This document shows, one piece after another, positions 9,618 to 19,663 of a stretch of 64,000 nt of DNA. The DNA is from Tolypocladium sp. Sup5 PDA-1 (lineage: Eukaryota > Ascomycota > Sordariomycetes > Hypocreales > Ophiocordycipitaceae). The notes under the pieces were generated by a model. The model was not told the DNA's origin and made no database searches. It saw only the letters and a list, made by a program, of their open reading frames with translations. The translations under genes were made by a program, and so were the position numbers. The DNA lies in contig JPHH03000010.1 of assembly GCA_000750105.3 (NCBI GenBank), positions 742,490 to 806,489 of the forward strand. Direction: 5' to 3'. The stretch's first letter is position 1; each line of letters begins with the position of its first letter.

Positions 9618-11146
9618 ATAAACAAGTACCTCGCCAGGATTATTACCGCAGCATTTCTCCTGGCCATTGGCCTTATCAGCCTTGAGACGGCAAGGGCATC
9701 GTCCGCAGGTAGCGCGTTCAAGCTTAACCCCCTCCAGATCGACCTATCAAAGGAGGTCCCGCGTATGCTGGACACGATTAACAATACGCGCCTGCCGGAC
9801 GAGCCAGAGTACCCTGGGCTCGGTTCATCGATAGGCATTGACCTGGATGTCTTGAAGTCGCTCCGAAAGGAGTGGCTGCATGGGTTTGACTGGGACACCG
9901 AGCAAAGGCACATGAACCGGCCAGTTGCAATTTCAACTTTAACGAGAACGCTTATCGGGACATGGACTAAATGATCCCAGGCTTCACCACTACACTACGG
10001 AGATTGAGGGCTTGAAAGTGCATTTCATCCACGAAACGTCAAGGGACCCCAATGCGATCCCGTTGCTCATCAACCACGGCTGGCCAGGGTCTTCATTTCT
10101 CGAATTCGCGCCCGTAATCAACCCACTGACACAGATAGCCAACGTCCCGTGCGCAAAGGGCAAGAAGCAAGTCTCGTTTAACGTCGTCGTCCCATCGCTG
10201 CCCGGGTTCGCCTTCTCGTCGCCGGCACCTGCGAATTGGACCCTAGAAGACGGCACGCGTCTACAACACGCTGATGACTGAGGTTCTCGGCTACCCCAAG
10301 TTTGCTGTTCACGGAACGGCGCATGGGGCGGCGGTTGCTTACACCCTCTACGAAGTCTACAACACCACGACGGGGGCTGCTCATTTCAGCTTTATCCCAT
10401 TCTTCCCACCGACGGCGAAGGATATAGCGGGAACGAACATTACCTTGACGCCTTTGGAGAAATTCATGCTGCAGAGGTCGGATGAATGGAGCAGGACCGG
10501 CAATGCCTATTATTTGCTGCAGCTGACCACAGTAACGAATCCAATCTGACCTCCCGAAAGGAGACGCTGGCTGACGGCGCAATAGCCAAATACCATTGGA
10601 CTGGCTCTGTACGACAACCCTGTCGGTCAACTGGCATGGATCAGAGAAAAGTATATTGACTGTGCGTGCCACCTGATAAATAGACACTTCTGGGCTCGAG
10701 GTCACTGGCATCGAGATCGCCTGCTGACGCGGTGACAGGGTCGGACCCGAAAGCTGGAAAGTCCCCATATGTGCCGAACAGCAACGAGATCCTGCGATGT
10801 GTCTCCCTGTACTATTTGACTCGAACGTTCCTCTCGTCCGTCTTTACCTATGTTCAAAACCCAATGGCATTCCGGCACGAGTACACCGAGGGGCCAACAA
10901 CGGCACCGATGCTGCTCAGCCAGCTCAAGTACAACGTCGGGTTCTGGCCGCGGCAAGTGGCCGAGACGGTTGGAAATCTTGTGGAATTCAGGAGTAAGTC
11001 ACGTTCTTGATTGTACCATTCAGTCGCCCCTCATGCTAACTCCTCGCGCAAGATCACGACTTTGGTGGCAATTTCCCGGGCTAGACAACCCACCGGCTCT
11101 GATTGCAGATTTGCGAAACATTGGGAGGCACTGGCAGGAGAAGTAG
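9618..11146 (+). pseudogene. Epoxide hydrolase (alpha/beta-hydrolase, EHN domain), multiply broken
   Basis: This resembles fungal microsomal-type epoxide hydrolases, which open epoxides to diols. A signal-anchor-like stretch (LARIITAAFLLAIGLI) begins right after ATA at 9618, where ATG would be expected. The EHN part follows (FKLNPLQIDLSKEVPRML; LRKEWLHGFDWDTEQ). The frame is lost near 9925-9985, resumes at HHYTTEIEG, keeps the oxyanion motif HGWPGS, and is lost again near 10240, where WTLED should join TARVYNTL (two bases missing). Three plausible introns remain (10532-10585, 10662-10738, 10994-11052). A last one-base loss near 11085 separates GGNFP from GLDNPP. The nucleophile motif, normally GGDWG, reads GTAHG, so the catalytic aspartate is alanine. 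Start loss, several frameshifts and the missing nucleophile make this a clear pseudogene. Confidence 0.85.
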
Positions 11147-11290
11147 GTGGCCGTGGGTCTACATGTAGGCTTTCCAAGTACATGTGGTAGATATTGAAAA
11201 CTAGGCTATCTTGCGGCTAATGCCAGACTCCATCTTCGATACCTTTGCAACAATCCGGTGCGATGGTGTCTGTTTTCCCGGGGTAATAGC

Positions 11291-13549
11291 TCAATGGTAC
11301 TTCTTGTTCCTCTCAATCGCCAGGAACACCAAGCTCCACAACTGCCGAATATCACTCTCCGTTCCGCCGCTGACGCCCGGCGGCGGTGGCAGTACGCCCA
11401 GCGGCGAGAGCTTGTACTCCCCGCCCGTCCCATTCTTCGCGCCGGAGTACGTCCAGCTCCACACCTCAGACTCGAGCTGGTTCTCATTGTCCTGGATGAC
11501 ATCCCACAGTCGGTTGTATGCGCCCTTCAGCGCAGTGTACACGCCAGCGTCCTTGCAGAATGCTGGCACCGTGCTGTTTGACTGCGTAGAGTTTGTCGAG
11601 TTTGAGCCGGGACAGCGATCCAGCTGGATTTCGAAGCCCTTTGCCATCAGCGCCAACTGCCAGCTCCAGACAACCGTTCCGTGATATGCCGAATTGGTGA
11701 AATTTGCAATGAGCACATTGTTGTCAGAAAAGGCCGGGTTTGCGACAACAGCCCCGACTGCAGTAGTCAGACCCGCGGGGAACGGGCGAAGTATTGCGTT
11801 GGCTGAGGCATTGATGAATGTCGTCAGTTGCTGGTCATCTGTCGAGTTGAGCAGAAAGTGGCGGAATCCAGTATCGGTGTGGGTGATGGGGATAACATCT
11901 GGTGTTTCGGTGCTGTTGATCGCCAGCCCGTAGTCCACGACCACGCCGTCGGATGAATAGTTGGCGATTGAGTCCGCGTGCGTCGGACCATTATAAAATG
12001 TATTCTTGCTGGTGTACTCCTTCACCAGGGACGTTGCATTGTCGACCGTAACATTGTATTGGAAGAAATGCAGCGTGTTGTCTTCCCACAACTTGGCCCT
12101 CTTCGACGCTTGAGAGGCCCAGTCCTTTGTGCCCGAATTGTTCGGATAGACGCCCGGCATCGCTGCCAACTTTGAAATGGCGTACAGGGCCGCGGGCACA
12201 AGAGCCGTGTTCACGTCGAAGGGGATGCGGCCGTTTGCCAGGCCGTAAGTCGAGTCGCGCCACTGCCCGACAACCTCGCCTTCCTTCAAGTGGACGAGGT
12301 TGGCAACGGTCTGATCCTTCTCAAACGCCGCGGTCAAATTCATAATCTTCTGCGCGGTGGTGTAGCTCAGGTCGCCCCAGCTCAAGTTTTTGTTCTGAAG
12401 GTCGACAGATCCAGCCTTTGTTGCAAGCAGTGGTTTAATCCTGCCGGGCGATGCATTGAAGTAGCGAGACATGAGAACTGGGAGATAGTAATCCGTATCA
12501 ATCATGGGATACACGAATCCTGCGGCTGTCGAGGTAATGTTCTTTTGCAGGTTCAGAAACGTTGCGTAGTCTCCAATGGTTTCCTCGTGACAGACGGAGC
12601 CGTCCGTTCGGTTAACTCGCTCCAGCGCAGCACCAATGACGGCCTCCATCGCGGAGCCATTTCCCGAGCTCAAGACCGGCTGCAGCAGCAGGGCAGCGAT
12701 CATGCTGTCGCGTCCAAAGTACGTGAGGAACCGCCAGCCGCCGGCAAGCAGCTTCTCTGTGTAGGAAAAGAAAGACAACGATGAAACCTGGCCTGGGTCC
12801 TGAGTGATAAGCGCCTGGGAGTTGTTGCTGAGAATTTGGTTCGGCGTCAGCTGCGTCAGCTGCGGGTAGTTAAAGGAAGCAGAGAAGCGGTAAAAGCCCG
12901 AGCCAAAGCTGAGGGTGGAGTTGTTGATGCGAATGCGACTGTCTGTGTTCCTCCAAGGCACCATGGTAAAGGTTGTCGTCGTGACATTGTCAAGCCACAG
13001 ACGAGATACCTGTGCTCCAGTGCCGTTGAACTTGGCGACCTTGATGCCACGCTGCACAATCGGGCTGAGGAGACTGGGGCCCTCGGTAAAGTCTCGAATG
13101 TTCCTTACGCTTCCCAGAATGGCGAGCGACAGCTCCGCCGAGTCGTTGAAAGAGAGCACACCTTCCACGCCGACAAATGGGTTCTTGGACGACGAACTCT
13201 TTCGGTACACTGGTCCCAGCGGGTCGCCCACCGTCGAGTTGACGAGCTCAATGGCGAGGCTGCCATTCTGGCCGTTCTGTGGCCGGAAGAAGGTGCAGAC
13301 ACCACTGTTCCCGGCGGGCCACGCAACAATAAACCGCGGCCCGATGATGGTGAGGTTGCTGTCGGGCAGCGGGCTCGTTACCACTGCTTGAGCATCGACA
13401 TGGCAGTCGGAATAGAAGTAGTTCTGGTATGGCGGGTCGGCGAGATGTTGGATCCTCGGCTCACATGACGTCGAGTTTGTTGAGTTGCCACTCTGTGCGA
13501 GCACCCTCGACGAGAGGCACAGCAGAGCTATCGCAGCATGTCGGAGCAT
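11291..13549 (-). CDS. Secreted six-hairpin-type glycosidase (debranching-enzyme-like)
   Basis: A single exon of 752 residues. I chose the ATG at 13549 because it opens directly into a signal peptide (MLRHAAIALLCLSSRVLAQ); the open frame extends 47 codons further upstream without signal character. The mature part has many N-glycosylation sequons, as in secreted fungal enzymes. The central segment FLTYFGRDSMIAALLLQP, with GSVCHEETIGDY and PMIDTDYYLPVLMSRY, resembles the (alpha/alpha)6 barrel of glycogen-debranching-type and related six-hairpin glycosidases. LANGRIPFDVNTALVPAAL and VVWSWQLALMAKG further along fit the same fold. Acidic residues in the GRDS and DTDYY segments are candidate catalytic groups. 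The substrate is not predictable. Unlike its left neighbours the gene is fully open. A TATA-like element lies at 13676-13682. Confidence 0.75.
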   Translation of the reverse strand: MLRHAAIALLCLSSRVLAQSGNSTNSTSCEPRIQHLADPPYQNYFYSDCHVDAQAVVTSPLPDSNLTIIGPRFIVAWPAGNSGVCTFFRPQNGQNGSLAIELVNSTVGDPLGPVYRKSSSSKNPFVGVEGVLSFNDSAELSLAILGSVRNIRDFTEGPSLLSPIVQRGIKVAKFNGTGAQVSRLWLDNVTTTTFTMVPWRNTDSRIRINNSTLSFGSGFYRFSASFNYPQLTQLTPNQILSNNSQALITQDPGQVSSLSFFSYTEKLLAGGWRFLTYFGRDSMIAALLLQPVLSSGNGSAMEAVIGAALERVNRTDGSVCHEETIGDYATFLNLQKNITSTAAGFVYPMIDTDYYLPVLMSRYFNASPGRIKPLLATKAGSVDLQNKNLSWGDLSYTTAQKIMNLTAAFEKDQTVANLVHLKEGEVVGQWRDSTYGLANGRIPFDVNTALVPAALYAISKLAAMPGVYPNNSGTKDWASQASKRAKLWEDNTLHFFQYNVTVDNATSLVKEYTSKNTFYNGPTHADSIANYSSDGVVVDYGLAINSTETPDVIPITHTDTGFRHFLLNSTDDQQLTTFINASANAILRPFPAGLTTAVGAVVANPAFSDNNVLIANFTNSAYHGTVVWSWQLALMAKGFEIQLDRCPGSNSTNSTQSNSTVPAFCKDAGVYTALKGAYNRLWDVIQDNENQLESEVWSWTYSGAKNGTGGEYKLSPLGVLPPPPGVSGGTESDIRQLWSLVFLAIERNKKYH

Positions 13550-13675
13550 CTTTGCAAGACCAGAGGCGCGGTTGCGCTCTCCTTGACGTGAGGCTTGGAG
13601 CAGGTAGCGAGAGCCAATTGTGACCCGAACAGCCAGCTGTGGCCCAGTGCCGACGGCCTCACTCTCAACCCGGGG

Positions 13676-13682
13676 CTTTATA
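13676..13682 (-). promoter_or_regulatory. TATA-like element of the secreted glycosidase
   Basis: TATAAAG on the minus strand, about 127 bp upstream of the proposed ATG at 13549. Position and sequence fit a fungal core promoter; this is not experimental. Confidence 0.4.
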
Positions 13683-14769
13683 AGTAACATGGAGCCCGCC
13701 TTGCCTGCCTTGAGCAGACGTCATGACGACCGCTGACGATCCGGGGCCGGTTCCCTGCTCCATGCGCCACGCGCCCCGTAGTCGGTCCGTCTGCTGTTGA
13801 CTGCGGCCAAACTGGCGGAGACTCCGCAGTGTCCACAGTGCCGGACGAATGCTCGTCGGCAGACGAAGCGGGGTACGGGGAAACTGCGGGGGTGGCTTCT
13901 TGGCTCCGGCCGGCAATTGTGTTGCCATGATGTCGTGAGCGAGGCGTGGCATGATTGTTGTGTCGCGAAAGCTTGCCGGCTTCAATCTGGGGACCTTTAG
14001 CAGCAGGTTCGGAGCTGACGAGAAGGAAGCCGTGTGGATGGGTGGATACCGTGTGATACGTCGCCCATTCGTCATCGTTCAACCATCAGTTAGTTTGCCT
14101 CATCAGGCAAGCTATCAACCTCGTGTTTGTAGCAATGGCTGCACAGAAAGGCATCGGAGAGGAGAAGAGAAATTCTATTATTGCCTTTATTCCCAGCGGT
14201 GTGCCGTTGGAACTTGGCACTGATGAGTCGGCTGTGGAGTGTTTTCCCGCCCGCCTACCCTATAGCCCTGTCAATGGCAATGGTCTCCCGCGGCTTCTGG
14301 TCATTGCCCGTTTCTATTACACCGAGTATACTGGCATGAAACATGGTCATTTTCGTTCAATACTTCCGCAATGACCTGCCTTTAGCCTTGTCCAGAAGCC
14401 AGCGCAGGACGTGGTCTGTTGACCTCGCATGATTTTACTTTGACGCACTACTGACGCACTTAAGACTGACAGAGTCCAGCGGAGGCACGATAAACGTCGC
14501 GCGTGCAGGTGTGTTGAAATCAAGCCTTTAAAAAGATGGAAGTCATATATATATATCTAGAGCGAAATGTGAATTAATAAAGAGAGTAAAAGATATTTAA
14601 AAGAAGAGAGTCAAGGGAAGGCAGGAACATAGAGCGGGCAAGAATACAATAAGCCAGGATGGCATTGAAGCGGAAAGGGCGACCGCAAAGAAAGGGAAAG
14701 GGCAGGACAGGCAGGACAGGCAGGACAGGCAGGAGGAATAACTTGGGGCAAAAAGAATCAAAAAAAGAA
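13683..14769. other. Intergenic region upstream of the secreted glycosidase
   Basis: About 1.1 kb without a recognised gene. It contains one copy of CGGCAATTG (13911-13919), the 9-mer also found in the promoters at 19.3-28.8 kb, and a CCAATTGTG near 13615 inside the glycosidase 5' region. A low-complexity stretch with alternating AT lies at 14545-14560 and a short tandem repeat at 14705-14731. Confidence 0.45.
14705..14731. repeat. 9-bp tandem repeat, unit GGACAGGCA
   Basis: Three exact head-to-tail copies of GGACAGGCA with partial flanking copies, about 40 bp beyond the 3' end of the tRNA-Tyr gene. It is a simple minisatellite with no evident function. Confidence 0.85.
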
Positions 14770-14855
14770 TCTCCAGGGCGTGAATCGAACACGCGACATT
14801 CGGATTTTCTGAGCAATTACAGTCCGACGCCATGAACCAACTAGACCACCCGGAG
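14770..14855 (-). tRNA. tRNA-Tyr (anticodon GUA) with an 11-nt intron
   Basis: The reverse complement folds as a cloverleaf. The acceptor stem is CTCCGGG paired with CCTGGAG (one G-U), with A as discriminator. The D-arm region is GGTCTAGTTGGTTCATGGC. The anticodon stem is TCGGA/TCCGA and the T-arm is GCGTG-TTCGATT-CACGC. The anticodon loop reads CTGTAA, an 11-nt insert (TTGCTCAGAAA), then A, so the anticodon is GTA and the intron sits after position 37, the canonical eukaryotic site. Tyrosine tRNA genes in fungi normally carry such an intron, removed by the tRNA splicing endonuclease. Confidence 0.93.
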
Positions 14856-16657
14856 TTGGGGCCAAGGCAGTATGCTATGACACATTTGTTGAAGGTTGCT
14901 GAACTTATTGGGCGTTATAAAGGCTAGCAGAGAAGGCTGTGGTGGAAATAGCGCATGTGGGCATTGAAGACCAATGGAGGCGCTGGAAATGGTGGTTCTT
15001 CGGCGGAGTGTTGAAGCGCATTGGACGGCCCCACTCAACGGTCGCTTCTTCCGCTGGCGTCTCCACCGGATTCCTTCTTTAGGTACCAAGTTAATACAAC
15101 ATTTGGACTTGTACATGTAGTTGTTTAATGGTTTCCTTATGTTCCAATGCATCTGTCGAACGTCGTCAGAGGCGATGCCGCGATGGAGAACCTCTTGCTT
15201 TATGCATGCACTGCGACTGAATGGATCTTTCTACCCGGCTTGGCCAGCGCCGTCCGAATGCCCGGAGCGCCCGGAGCGCCCTACTCCGGTCTGCACGGCC
15301 TTTGACGACACCGTCATACGGTCGTGCACTAAATCTATGCACGCTCGGAGGAGCTCGGTGGCGTTGTGCTTTCTCGAGAGGATCGCGTGTGCACTGCTGG
15401 TAGTCCGTACCTGTCGGACGTTGTGGACCGCTGACGCTCCAGTCTTCTACAGAACGTCGCACTCCCGGCAGATGCCGTGTGCACCCTTGCAAGCGCGCTC
15501 ACATTCTGGCAGACATCGCCGGAAGCTCCAGAGCACGAAAAACATACAGCCCACGATGGGAAAGAAAACTGCCCACGTCGGCACCCCCTGGGTTGGCACT
15601 CTCTTGGTGTCCCCGCCTGTGGCGATGACCTTCATGCAGCCAATCTGAACGTCCACCGTGCTGTTGTCCTTGTCATCAAAGACCGCTGCATGGTGAAAGG
15701 AATGAGAGCTGAGGGCAATTCGAGTACAATGATGGGCTGCGGTGTCAGTTATCTGAAGCCTTCTGCAAGGCGTTGAGTGTTCAAATCTTTGAGAGTTCAA
15801 ACCAAGGATGGGAGCGATGAACAAGGACGACAGTCCCTGGGGCATAGGGAAGGCGAGGCAGAGTGGCGAGAACGGGCAACGCAGGCATCGCAGAGCAACA
15901 TGTATCAAGCGGTTGTGCGCACGCGAACGGCTGGCAGCGCCATACCTGCCGTTTCCTGGTCGCAACAGGAACGAAGCATGCTAGCCCATTGAGCAGCTTG
16001 CCTGGCTGGCGGGCCAAATGTGCTCCTGTAGACTAAAAATTCTGCGCAGCTACTGCAACAACGCTCCGGTTCTCAAGTTCCACTGGGACGAAGATCCCAA
16101 CTGCATCAATCACTGGTCCTCCAAGCGCTACCTCTTCTCGGCCGACCGTTCCCACGCGACCAGCGCTGCGATCCGCGGACTTGCTGGGAACGGGGTGCGC
16201 TCTGAGCGCCTTCAGAGGAAGACGGTCCATGACACTCGTCTTGCCAGGTCCAACGCCAAGTCGCACATAGCAAGCGAGCTTTGCAACAGCCCGACCTCCG
16301 CTGACCCAAGCTTTGTGTCGCACGAGGAGCGTGAGCGTGCCTTCTGCCACATGCCGACCAAGAAGGTCTAACTAACGCTTTTGCGAAAACGTAAAGAACT
16401 GGAATGGCTGGAGCGATGCCAAGGACAAGATTATTACCAAGCGGACGGGTTGAACTGACCGCTATCCCTGTTCTCAACCTTTCTCGCACACTTGCGTAGG
16501 TGAACGGCCGCTTCTCATGGACAGTCATGATTCCGTCGCAACTTTGGGTGCTACCGGGAGAGACCGCGCCAGGCGATGAGATGAATAGCTTTTGATTCAT
16601 CGTGATATCATACAGTCATGTCTGTCCAGAAAATACACCAATTAAATGCTCCCTCGG
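14856..16657. other. 1.8-kb stretch without a confident gene
   Basis: Several open frames overlap on both strands, none with a recognisable domain. The best candidate for a real protein is the minus-strand frame at 15447-15635 (entered separately). The minus-strand frame at 16033-16350 contains GVGPGKTSV, which resembles a P-loop but lacks the first glycine and any further GTPase or ATPase motif. I cannot name anything else here. Confidence 0.4.
15447..15635 (-). CDS. Hypothetical small single-pass membrane protein
   Basis: A 62-residue frame from the ATG at 15635. It contains one clear hydrophobic helix (WAVFFPIVGCMFFVLWSF) followed by a cysteine-rich basic tail with CLPEC and CRECDVL. An acceptor-like ATGCAG lies about 50 bp upstream in the same frame, so this may be the last exon of a longer gene whose earlier exon carries the hydrophobic start MPQGLSSLFIAPILG. 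I recognise no family. Evidence for expression is absent; treat as a weak prediction. Confidence 0.22.
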   Translation of the reverse strand: MKVIATGGDTKRVPTQGVPTWAVFFPIVGCMFFVLWSFRRCLPECERACKGAHGICRECDVL

Positions 16658-19296
16658 CTAAAATATGATATCGTGACCCGACCACACGTTGTCAAACTGA
16701 GGCCTCATCGCCAAGTCATCCAATCCAGAGGAACTGTGTTCCCAATCGAATTCAGGGCTTGTTAGCATGCCATCGGTCATGCTTAGAGTCGAGTTGTTTG
16801 CGATGTACTGGCCAAGTGAGTCCAAATCTCTCCAGGAGAACCCGTTCAAGGGATCTAGTTCAAGTGCTTTCTCGCCGCCTGGGACATCCTCTGGTCTGAT
16901 GGTGGCGTCTTGAACTGGAGTAGGTGGCTCTCGAGGCGATTCTCTTCTAGAAGTCGATTTGACAGCGTGCTTCCCCGAAGACTTTCGCCACAATAGACGT
17001 AGAGAAGTTGCATATCGGCGCCCAAGGCTATGCGGATTGTTGGACGTCTTCTGCAGTTGGCTGATGGTTCCTTGGATAGCACGACGCACTCCACCATCGC
17101 CCTCGCCGCTGATGGCACCTGCCAATCTGGCCTAACATTCTCCGCATTAGTTCTGTCGGTCCAACGGAATGGCAAAGGTAGTGGACACGCACCTTGAACA
17201 AGAAGACGGCTGCGTAAATAACGTAGAGACAGTACTTGAGCGGCATGCACTTCAGTCCGGCCACTGGATCAATAAAGCTGTTCAATATGCTCAACAGCGA
17301 GTTGGCAGCGTCGATTGACTCGTAGATGAATCGTGCATCAGGGTTCCCAGCCACGTCCGAGAAGAGTGTGCTGACGGCTTGGGCTTTGTTCGACGATCGC
17401 TGGCTGGCCCTGGCGACAGCGCGATTTAGGGTTGCCTGGAACGCAAATGCATTGATGTAAAGTCGTAGAAACTCAAATGACAGAACCAAGGAAGCCTTCA
17501 CTGGAGGCGTGACTGCAAATCCATGTCAGTGACAAGGCAGCCTGTGGAAGGGGGGGTAGACAAACAGGTGCAGTTGGCCCACGACAGCTTCCACTTTCGT
17601 AGTACGGAGGCAAAGTCGTCCTGTCTCGGTTAGCGCCAAGGTGCTTCATGATATTTGGAAGGCTGCCGTACGATGTATCGGATGTATTCCCCTCCCATGT
17701 AAAGCTGCTTTCGATGGGATGAGGAAGAGTAAAGAATGTCGTGGGCATTGCTGAAGAGCTGTATCAACTCTAGCTGCGCTTGGAACAACAGCGCCAGATT
17801 GTCAGACCCGAGGGCCTGGACCTGCAGGGATGGGAAGTCTGCAGCTCTCCAGTTTATCGAAGGGATCGGCCCGCGGGACCAGAAGCCCTTGCCGAGCCGG
17901 ATGGAAACCTGGCGATCGCTCATGTAACAAGCTGCAAGAGTCAGCAACGATCTATCATCCGTGACGGGCTGGAAGAACGAGACCGTACCTGCCCAAGCAA
18001 TTCGCTTTCGACTAGCGTCCACCGACTGTGCCCCAGTTTCTGGAAGCAGGGCAGTCTGTTCCAGTCGCTGGAGGTATCCCAGCCGGATGGCCATGCCCAC
18101 AAGCATCCAAGCGCCGTGATCCTCCTGACCACATCCAATAGCCGAGTTGTCCTGCGGTCGCTGAGGAGCCCACTCTGCGAGGATGAGCAGAGCCTCGACG
18201 GAACCGATGTTATTTGACCCTGCATATATCAGCTTTGAGACGAGGCTCTCCATGTTCCGAGAGCAGGCCTCATAAACGCGGAACCAGGACGGGTCATCCT
18301 TGGAGGCGACGGTCAGGATGGCAGTCAAGAGATACGGCTCCTTTTCCGCCCATTCTGAGATGGGGCGGCCGTCGAAGATGCTGCTGTAGGCGATGGGGAA
18401 GAATGGATGGTACTTGTCATGATAGCTACGGCAACATAGTCAGTACAGGCATGTATCTCAATGGCAGAGCAGTATCGGGCTAGCGGACCGTTTGACGAGG
18501 TAGGACGCCTCTGACCAAGTCAATATCCCATCGGCTATAGGCGGAAAGTACGCTGTGGAGCTGGCAGCACCTTGCGCGGGGCCCTGCGCGCTGCGGCTGT
18601 TGGCGCCCGCTCGTCCTGACGAGTTGCCATGCCCACCAGGATCGAGATCGGCCACCTGTGCGAGCAAATCCAGGGCGTCTGACGGATTCAGGAGATCTGT
18701 AGAGGCGATATGGCCCTCGAGACCATCCGAGTCTCGCCTTGAGACCTCCGGATCCTGTGTGGATTCGCTGAGGCTCTCCCCACGCCAGTTCGGCGCCGAC
18801 TGTGGAGATGGCCAACCCTGCAGTGCCTCGGACCCCTCTAGACCCTGCCGGTGCTGGCCTGGCTGTCTGCGGTACTCGCTGATGTCCTCGTCGTCTGCGA
18901 GGCGGTTTGCGCTCTGGCCGTCGGAAGATGGTGAGATGTCGCCGTGGCCGTGGTCGTGGCCGCTCTTGTTGCTGGCAGGCAGCCCGCCCTTGACGCCTTT
19001 GATGCGGCGGCCTCCACGCCTCGACTTAGCCAAGACGCACTCCAGCTGGTGCTCGACACACCTTCGACAGGGAGGATTTCCAGTCACCCCGTCCGAGTCA
19101 CTGTTGATGTCGGCGTCAGTCAGCTGGCGGTGGAACGCGAGGCCCCCTCGCCCCCATCAGGGTCCACGCTGGCGGAGTGAGCTCACAGGTCGCATCTCGT
19201 CTTACGCACGCGACAGGAGACACAGGCGCGTGACACTCGCTTCCCCCTGCCGCGAGCAATGCCGCTGCTCGGCGTCTGTGTCGGTGACGATTCCAT
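16658..19296 (-). CDS. Zn2Cys6 fungal transcription factor with middle homology region
   Basis: A nuclear regulator of 755 residues. Seven exons sum to 2268 bp: 19296-19187, 19100-18489, 18425-17989, 17931-17672, 17620-17566, 17512-17193 and 17131-16658. The binuclear zinc cluster is split by intron 1: RACVSCRVRKTRCD lies in exon 1, then CRRCVEHQLEC in exon 2, followed by the basic linker SRRGGRRIKG. The C-terminal two thirds has the fungal-specific regulatory domain: YHPFFPIAY, PYLLTAILTVAS, EALLILAEWAP, AWMLVGMAIRLGYLQRL and the late DDFASVLRKWKLSW. The second intron has an unusual GTCCGC donor; the others are normal. It is divergent from the 2-hydroxyacid dehydrogenase, sharing a 367-bp promoter with several CGGCAATTG-type sites. 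This position suggests a pathway-specific activator, possibly acting through that motif; the link is inference. Confidence 0.93.
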
Positions 19297-19663
19297 CCGG
19301 CCCAGCGTGGTAGTACAGAATAAGCAGGAAGCGTGCAGGATCTGAAACCCCATCAAATGCCGTTGGTGGATGTCGCTGGGTGCGTTAGGCTTTTGAGGTT
19401 TGCGGGGAAGATGAGATGCCATGGAGACGACGGAGGCGGAGGAGGAGAAACCAATTGCCGATCTTGTGGCTGGCGAGTCGACGGCAATTGAGGAGGCGAC
19501 ATCGGCTAAAGGCTGCTCCACCAGCTCCTCTTTCAATTGCCACTGATCATCTCGTAGCTCCAAGGCCCTCCTCGAACTTCTTTCCATTTGTCTTGGGTCT
19601 TCATCTTGCACTTCTCTTCTGTAATTGACCAATTGTCCCCCATTGCGACTACCGGCAGGCAAC
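19297..19663. promoter_or_regulatory. Shared divergent promoter with four CAATTG-type sites
   Basis: A 367-bp region between the regulator (minus) and the dehydrogenase (plus). It contains CGGCAATTGG (complement of 19451-19460), CGGCAATTGA (19482-19491), TGGCAATTGA (complement of 19533-19542) and the weaker GACAATTGG (near 19630). The same core recurs in the SDR/transporter promoter and upstream of the SMP-30 gene. Four related sites within about 190 bp is what an operator cluster would look like. Confidence 0.55.

Noticed and set aside
11270..11320. tRNA-like GTAATAGCTCAATGGTA
   Set aside because: It resembles a D-arm but overlaps the end of the glycosidase coding region, and no matching acceptor or T-arm follows.
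12836..13468. 210-codon plus-strand open frame inside the glycosidase
   Set aside because: Antisense to an intact secreted enzyme; no motif.
16033..16350. Possible P-loop protein (GVGPGKTSV)
   Set aside because: The first Walker A glycine is absent and no Walker B or other NTPase motif follows; the frame has no family resemblance.
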